DNA of 64,000 bases from Myxococcales bacterium (GTDB lineage: Bacteria > Myxococcota > UBA727 > GCA-2721815), in NCBI GenBank assembly GCA_002721815.1, contig PBLQ01000002.1:20492-84491 (forward strand), read 5' to 3'. This document shows positions 63,687 to 64,000 of the stretch, piece by piece. Each line of letters starts with the position of its first letter. Within the stretch, counting starts at the first letter, position 1. The translations under genes and the position numbers were made by a program. Below the pieces are notes generated by a model. The model was given only the letters and a program-made list of their open reading frames with translations, was not told the origin of the DNA and made no database searches.

Positions 63687-64000
63687 ATGAGAGAACGAAA
63701 CCTTTTGCACCCACTCATGTTACTTGTTGGTGTGATGTTTTTGTTTTTTGTGAGTGCCGTTCCTTATTTGAAGGGTGGGGCTCCTTTCGGCGATGACAAT
63801 TCCGCGCACTACGCATTGTGCTTACATATATCGCGTTTGTTGCTGGCAGGCGAAACGGATTTCTTTTGGGGGCAGGCCAATTTGGGACTGCCACTCTTTG
63901 CTTCATATCAGCCCTTGCCTTCCATTTTAACCGGTGCACTGATGACATTGATGCCTGAATCAATGACTCTTTTTTTCTTCAAGGCAGTGGTGCTGTTTTT
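63687..64000 (+). CDS. Multi-pass membrane protein (YfhO/6-PTP-synthase-related type), 3' end cut by window
   Basis: Starts at the ATG at 63687 and runs off the right edge (104 codons). MRERNLLHPLMLLVGVMFLFFVSAVPY is the first helix. The outer loop GAPFGDDNSAHYALCLHISRLLLAGETDFFWGQANLGLPLFASYQPLPSIL matches the opening of large YfhO-like membrane proteins. It overlaps no other gene and probably forms a unit with the FAD enzyme. Confidence 0.7.
   Translation, partial: MRERNLLHPLMLLVGVMFLFFVSAVPYLKGGAPFGDDNSAHYALCLHISRLLLAGETDFFWGQANLGLPLFASYQPLPSILTGALMTLMPESMTLFFFKAVVLF

Overview
The window looks like a piece of the chromosome of a free-living, aerobic, Gram-negative bacterium, most plausibly a marine or saline member of the Myxococcota/Bradymonadales side of the old Deltaproteobacteria. 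The grounds are circumstantial. There are many lipoproteins whose mature part starts with Asp-Ala-Gly ('DAG') rich, low-complexity stretches. There are several Cys-rich or repeat-built surface lipoproteins, a proteorhodopsin, a PhoX-type phosphatase, a PHB-type reductase and a class Ia ribonucleotide reductase. I see no rRNA, tRNA, CRISPR array, insertion sequence, prophage or integrase, so this is core chromosome with lineage-specific genes between housekeeping blocks.

Layout. 1-4.2 kb: the 5' part of phaB (minus), then two lipoproteins, one made of three long repeats. 4.3-9.3 kb: a minus-strand unit of TPR protein, smc and a GNAT acetyltransferase. 9.8-14.9 kb: two tandem paralogous PPC-repeat lipoproteins, the first interrupted by a single in-frame TGA. 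15-24.4 kb: zinc-ribbon protein, leuS, ATC-hydrolase-like protein, membrane proteins, an AI-2E family permease, a lipoprotein and a radical-SAM-like protein without cluster cysteines. 25-28.4 kb: nrdA and nrdB. 28.5-31.1 kb: CAP-domain lipoprotein and a DUF47-pit phosphate uptake unit with a Pho-box-like promoter. 31.1-41.9 kb: M81 peptidase, SCP2 protein, EF-hand-like protein, alkylsulfatase, histone-deacetylase-fold protein, PhoX and membrane proteins. 41.9-49.4 kb: NAD(P)-binding protein, Cys/Met PLP enzyme, adenylate cyclase, two tandem flavodoxins and an esterase lipoprotein.

49.5-54.7 kb holds the most distinctive material. A proteorhodopsin is divergent from a cytosolic-carboxypeptidase-like M14 enzyme. 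It is followed by a DUF6702-HupE pair, then a SmtB-like zinc-type ArsR regulator whose promoter spacer is a perfect palindrome, then a histidine-rich two-repeat protein. The last four genes read as a metal-handling island. 54.7-57.6 kb is housekeeping (ychF, trmH-type and rlmK-type methyltransferases). 57.8-60.1 kb is an unrecognised pair of genes separated by an intrinsic terminator. 60.1-64 kb has a pectate-lyase lipoprotein, a lipoprotein with a hexanucleotide repeat, an FAD oxidoreductase and the start of a large membrane protein.

No single locus is a proven new system. The best candidates for undescribed biology are the zinc-type regulator with its His-rich partner (53.9-54.7 kb), the 57.8-60.1 kb pair, and the PPC lipoprotein pair with its in-frame TGA. 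Identities of housekeeping enzymes rest on motifs read directly. Family names for unknowns are from memory and were not searched.
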